NCBI GenBank assembly: GCA_039704465.1
Contig: JASFAU010000002.1
Span: 62,001 to 126,000 of the forward strand
DNA: 64,000 bases
Direction of reading: 5' to 3'
From: Plasmodiophora brassicae
Lineage: Eukaryota > Endomyxa > Phytomyxea > Plasmodiophorida > Plasmodiophoridae
In this document: positions 60,622-64,000 of the stretch, in pieces
Position numbering within the stretch: position 1 is the stretch's first letter
How the letters are laid out: each line of letters opens with the position of its first letter
The notes under the pieces: generated by a model
The model's input: the letters and a program-made list of their open reading frames with translations, nothing else
Databases searched by the model: none
Told to the model about the DNA's origin: nothing
Program-made: the position numbers and the translations under genes

Positions 60622-61266
60622 GGTCCTGTTCAGGCGCGTTTAGGGATTGCAAATGCCAAGCAGACCGGTTGACCACTACAATCAGCAGGTGACCGAAAAG
60701 CTGCTGCGCTGGGAACCGGCTGCTGTTGATTTTCGCGAGAGCCCGACTCACAGAAATAGATCTGACGCCAAATCGGGATCGGGGCTTCCGCTGACGCGTG
60801 CGCAACGTTGGCGAGGGCGCCACGAACGCCACATACTCATTCCGCGTACGGACGCATCCTGCGACATTGGCTATGGGACGCCGCCAACGGGCGTCGTTCG
60901 ATCTACCGGCGTCGTCTGTTCCGGCTCCTCTCCTTCAGCCATGGGATGGTGAGGAGGAGGGGGGGGGCACGAACCGCATTCGGGATATGGTGCGCCCCAG
61001 AATACAATTTGGTCGCGCGCTGCCACGTGTCGCTGCTCCCATGAACCGCAGTCGCCCTCGTGGAAGACATGTCAAGGTACCGGAACAGCTGGGCCGTCTG
61101 AGCTGCCGCCGGCGATACGTTCGTCAGACAGTCGAAGAGCCGGAGGAGGAGGAGGAGGAGGAGGTTGCGTCGGCCGGGCAACAACGCCGTGGGAGGCGGG
61201 TGAGGGGCGACGTCCATTGGGCGACGTTGCCGGGCCGCCACCGGGGGGTGCCGGCGCGCGTGAGAG
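60622..61266. promoter_or_regulatory. Divergent spacer between POZ-LRR and LRR-CCHCR1 genes
   Basis: About 645 bp between divergent starts. A GGA-triplet run lies at 61143-61164. No further gene supported. Confidence 0.55.
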
Positions 61267-63911
61267 ATGCCGATCGAGGCGCTGACCGCCGAGTTCGTCG
61301 ACGGCCTCGCGCGAACGTACCCGCACGTCGACACGATCGACCTGTCGCACAATCGTACGGGCGGTGTTGTGTCAACGCATACACACACACGCGGCGGGTG
61401 TTCCGCCCGGTCGTCTGACATGGCGACACGCTCGCTGGGTAGGCATATCGCGGATCGAGAACCTGGACCCGCTGACCAACCTGGTCTCGCTGGACCTGTC
61501 CAACAACCGCATCGGCGTCCTTGGCAATTTGCAGGCGCTGCACCGTCTACGATCCGTCAATGTCGCGTGCAACCGAATGTACGTGTCGTCGTCGTCGTCG
61601 TCGTCGGGTGTGCTGGTTCCCAACACCCGTGCGCGCATGTAGAACGGATATCGACGCGTCCGTCGGCAACCTGCACCATCTGGAAGAGCTCGACCTTGGA
61701 CATAACTTCATCGCGCAACTGTCGGCCTTGGCCCCGCTTGCCCGTCTTCCCGGCCTGAGGTCGCTGGTGCTGGAGGGGAACCCCATCTGCTCAGATGGGT
61801 CCATCCCAGGCGCTGGTTGCTCCGCGTGCCCCCCAACTCACCTCGCGCTCGTCAGGCACTATCGTCATCGTACCGTATCGTTATTGCCGCAATTGCAGGC
61901 CCTTGATGGTCGCCCAGTTCTCGTCGTCGAACGCCTCGGTGCACCAACGGTGTCACCACCACGTGCGACATCCATGTCGCCGGATCGCCAGCCTACGTCT
62001 CGTCCTGCTCCGTCATTCTCGACTCGTTTACCGTCGAAGTCGGCTGCATCGGATAACGACGCGGCCATGAAGGCTTACCTTGGGCGGCGCCTCGGGGAGA
62101 GACCCGCACCGTCACCGCCTGTCAGAAAGCATCAGGACGAGAGAGAAAGCCTGAGGCGGCAGGTCGCGCTGCGTGACATTCAAATTGCTAGCTTCGAGAA
62201 GATGTTCGACATGCAACAGCGTCTCGAGGGCGAAGGCCGGGACCTTCTAACCGGGTGGCGAGGGAAAGTGTTCGAACTGCTCGTTCAGCTGAAATCGCTC
62301 CAGATGGAGTTGAAATCTGTAGAACGGGCCCACGAATCGTACGCGTTGCGCTAGCGCATCGTTGGACATCGCTGACGTTTGCGCATGGAAAGGAGGCAGC
62401 AAGAAGCGTCGTCCGAGTGTGTATCGCTTCGTGCTCGGATAGATATGCTGAACAGCATTCTAGAGAATCAGATGGCTGAAAACGAGCTTCTCATGGCAAG
62501 AAAGAAGGTATGGTCCTGTTCATCGACGGACGTAACGTTTGACGTCATCGATTTCCTGCAGGGTGCGGATGATGCTTTAGCGACTGAGGCGAATCGTGTC
62601 CAAGAAATGTTGCTTGACCGTCAGCGCCGCAAAGAAAGCGACTTGGCGCTCAAGAAGACAATTTGGCAGTTGTTCCTTTGTAGCCAACGCTCCGATCAAC
62701 GGTTCAACGACGTATTTGACGAACTCGAGGGCTTCTCCCAGCGCATCCACTTTGCGCTTTCCCGAATTGCCATTGTCAGCGGTATGGCGTCATGGACTGC
62801 GCTGCACACTTTAGTCGCTACTAACTTGGGTCGTTTAGAGGTGTTCAAGCGGAAGCTGGATGATAGGAGCGAGGGCGGGTCGGACGTCATCAATTTCGGT
62901 GGCTTTAGCAGTGGCAGGTCCACTCCTGACGCGCCCCGGGTCCAGAGCTTGAAGCTCGAGATTGATCGTCTTAACCAAGAGTTGGTCGCGCGATGCTGCG
63001 ATTCCCGCTCCTGGACTCAGCTTGGCCAACAGACGATCATCGCTTATCAATCAGATCAGCGAGATAGGCCGGCGTGACCAGACTGCAGTCAAGCGACTAG
63101 AGCAAAGGTGCCAGGTACTCTCTGAAGAGCGAGACTCGGCACTACGCCAAGTCATTGACGCGAATAAGACCCAGGCCGCTCTGGAAGAGGTTTGCAATGG
63201 GCCACAGTGGCGGATTGATTGGTGCTGATTCGTTAATGTAGAGGGCGGACGTTCTTGAAAGGCGTCTGGAAGAGCAGCGTCAGCTGCTGCTGACAGAGCG
63301 GGAACAGGTCCAGAAAGAAATATCCGAACTTCGCAACGAGCGTGCCGCCTGGCTGGCGGAACGTTCGACGTTGCAGGCAAAATATGACAACTGCCTGCTG
63401 GATGCTGCGACGCAACTGGACTGTGTTTGCTCCGCTATGCACCATCAGCGTGCTGATTGGGCGAGCGAACGCGAAGCCCTTCTTCAAGAGCTTCGTCGTT
63501 CTGCTTCCGTGGCACATGAAATGGCATCGGATGTCGCCACTGCTCAAGCTGCCAGCGCTGTTCGCCTGTTTGAAAACGAGCGCCAGATTGAGCAACGCGA
63601 TGAGATCATCTGCTCTATGACGAGATCCCGTCATGAATTGCTGGTTAGCGGGCGCAGCGGTCCAGTTGATTGGATTCGGTTCTGAACGAATCGTATAGGA
63701 AATGATGGAAGACATGTGCCAGCAGTTGAAGCTGGAGCCCGGAAACGAACCAGTGCATGCTGCTACCCTTGCTGATGCTGCACATCAAACCGATCCGATC
63801 AGCGTCGCGTCAGTTGGTACGAATACGTTGCCAGCGGCAGATGACGCGTCGCATCGTCAACAGAGACTACGACGGCTGGCTGAACGTGCATCAGTGCTCC
63901 TGGAACAATGA
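61267..63911 (+). CDS. LRR plus CCHCR1-like coiled-coil protein
   Basis: The N-terminus (MPIEALTAEFVDGLARTYPH) leads into SDS22-type leucine-rich repeats: ISRIENLDPLTNLVSLDLSN, NLHHLEELDLGHNFIAQL, ending with an LRR cap (GNPICSDGHYRHRTVSLLP, LQALDG). After a Ser/Pro-rich linker come long coiled coils with WRGKVFELLVQLKSLQMELK and HFALSRIAIVSGM, which resemble CCHCR1/HCR (centrosomal or P-body protein). At least seven short introns are needed; one at about 62330-62381 joins ESRQQEASSECV, another ends near 63692 and leads into EMMEDMCQQLKLEP. The stop is at 63909-63911. A GTC-triplet run (about 61586-61607) lies in the second intron. A centrosomal or basal-body role is inference. Confidence 0.8.
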
Positions 63912-64000
63912 TCTCTACACGATTGTATTCTATTGTCTAAGCTACGGGCCAAACGGGGCACTGGTTGATTTCATGAAGGTGGCACATCTCCGTCAGAAGC

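Overview
This window is nuclear DNA from a eukaryotic microbe with a compact, GC-rich genome. The protein content is purely eukaryotic: DOCK GEF, Rab GTPases, myotubularin, F-actin capping protein, eL6/eL27, AROM, and a mitochondrial carboxylase subunit. Almost every gene is cut by very short GT-AG introns, mostly 45-75 nt, with a few GC-AG introns. About 38 genes lie on both strands, often only 50-600 bp apart. A compact, GC-rich protist such as a plasmodiophorid/cercozoan (Rhizaria) would fit, and a POZ-LRR gene family member supports that loosely. This placement is inference; no rRNA or tRNA is present to test it. I rebuilt gene models by conceptual splicing, checking that the joined frame stays open and matches family motifs.

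Layout. 1-3539: 3' part of cobalamin-dependent methionine synthase. 3574-9934 (minus): a coiled-coil protein, a two-Myb-repeat acidic nuclear protein, and a cyclic-nucleotide-gated-type K+ channel. 9935-11126: no gene found. 11127-14457 (mostly plus): eL27, an unrecognised protein and eL6, with a small acidic minus-strand gene between. 14579-20525 (minus): serine carboxypeptidase and a DOCK-family GEF. 20922-21113: a 15-bp minisatellite just upstream of AROM (21151-26033), the five-enzyme shikimate pathway protein. 26230-34677: C2H2 zinc finger, F-box-like protein, a GTCGAC-rich spacer, methylcrotonoyl-CoA carboxylase beta, a probable single-pass membrane protein, a CCCH zinc finger and Rab6. 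35279-43507: short tRNase Z, capping protein alpha, a ZnT zinc transporter, a 7TM-RGS protein, a membrane protein and an HROB-like OB-fold protein.

43947-45846 encodes an EST1/SMG-type TPR protein joined to a Regnase-type NYN ribonuclease domain, the most unusual architecture in the window. 46262-51651 holds TXNDC9, a 95-residue stefin-type cystatin, the complex I assembly factor NDUFAF6 and a large intronless Sel1-repeat protein. 51951-57063 holds a PH-myotubularin phosphatase, Rab2 and a SHAQKYF Myb factor with an LCL-like domain. 58344-60621 is a POZ/Skp1-like protein whose LRRs are each encoded by one 72-nt exon. 61267-63911 is an LRR plus CCHCR1-like coiled-coil protein.

The genes do not form one pathway. 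Several themes recur: membrane traffic and signalling (Rab2, Rab6, DOCK, myotubularin, 7TM-RGS), RNA processing (tRNase Z, EST1-NYN, CCCH protein), and primary or mitochondrial metabolism (MetH, AROM, MCCB, NDUFAF6). Splice sites are stated where I could check them. Models marked approximate need transcript data.
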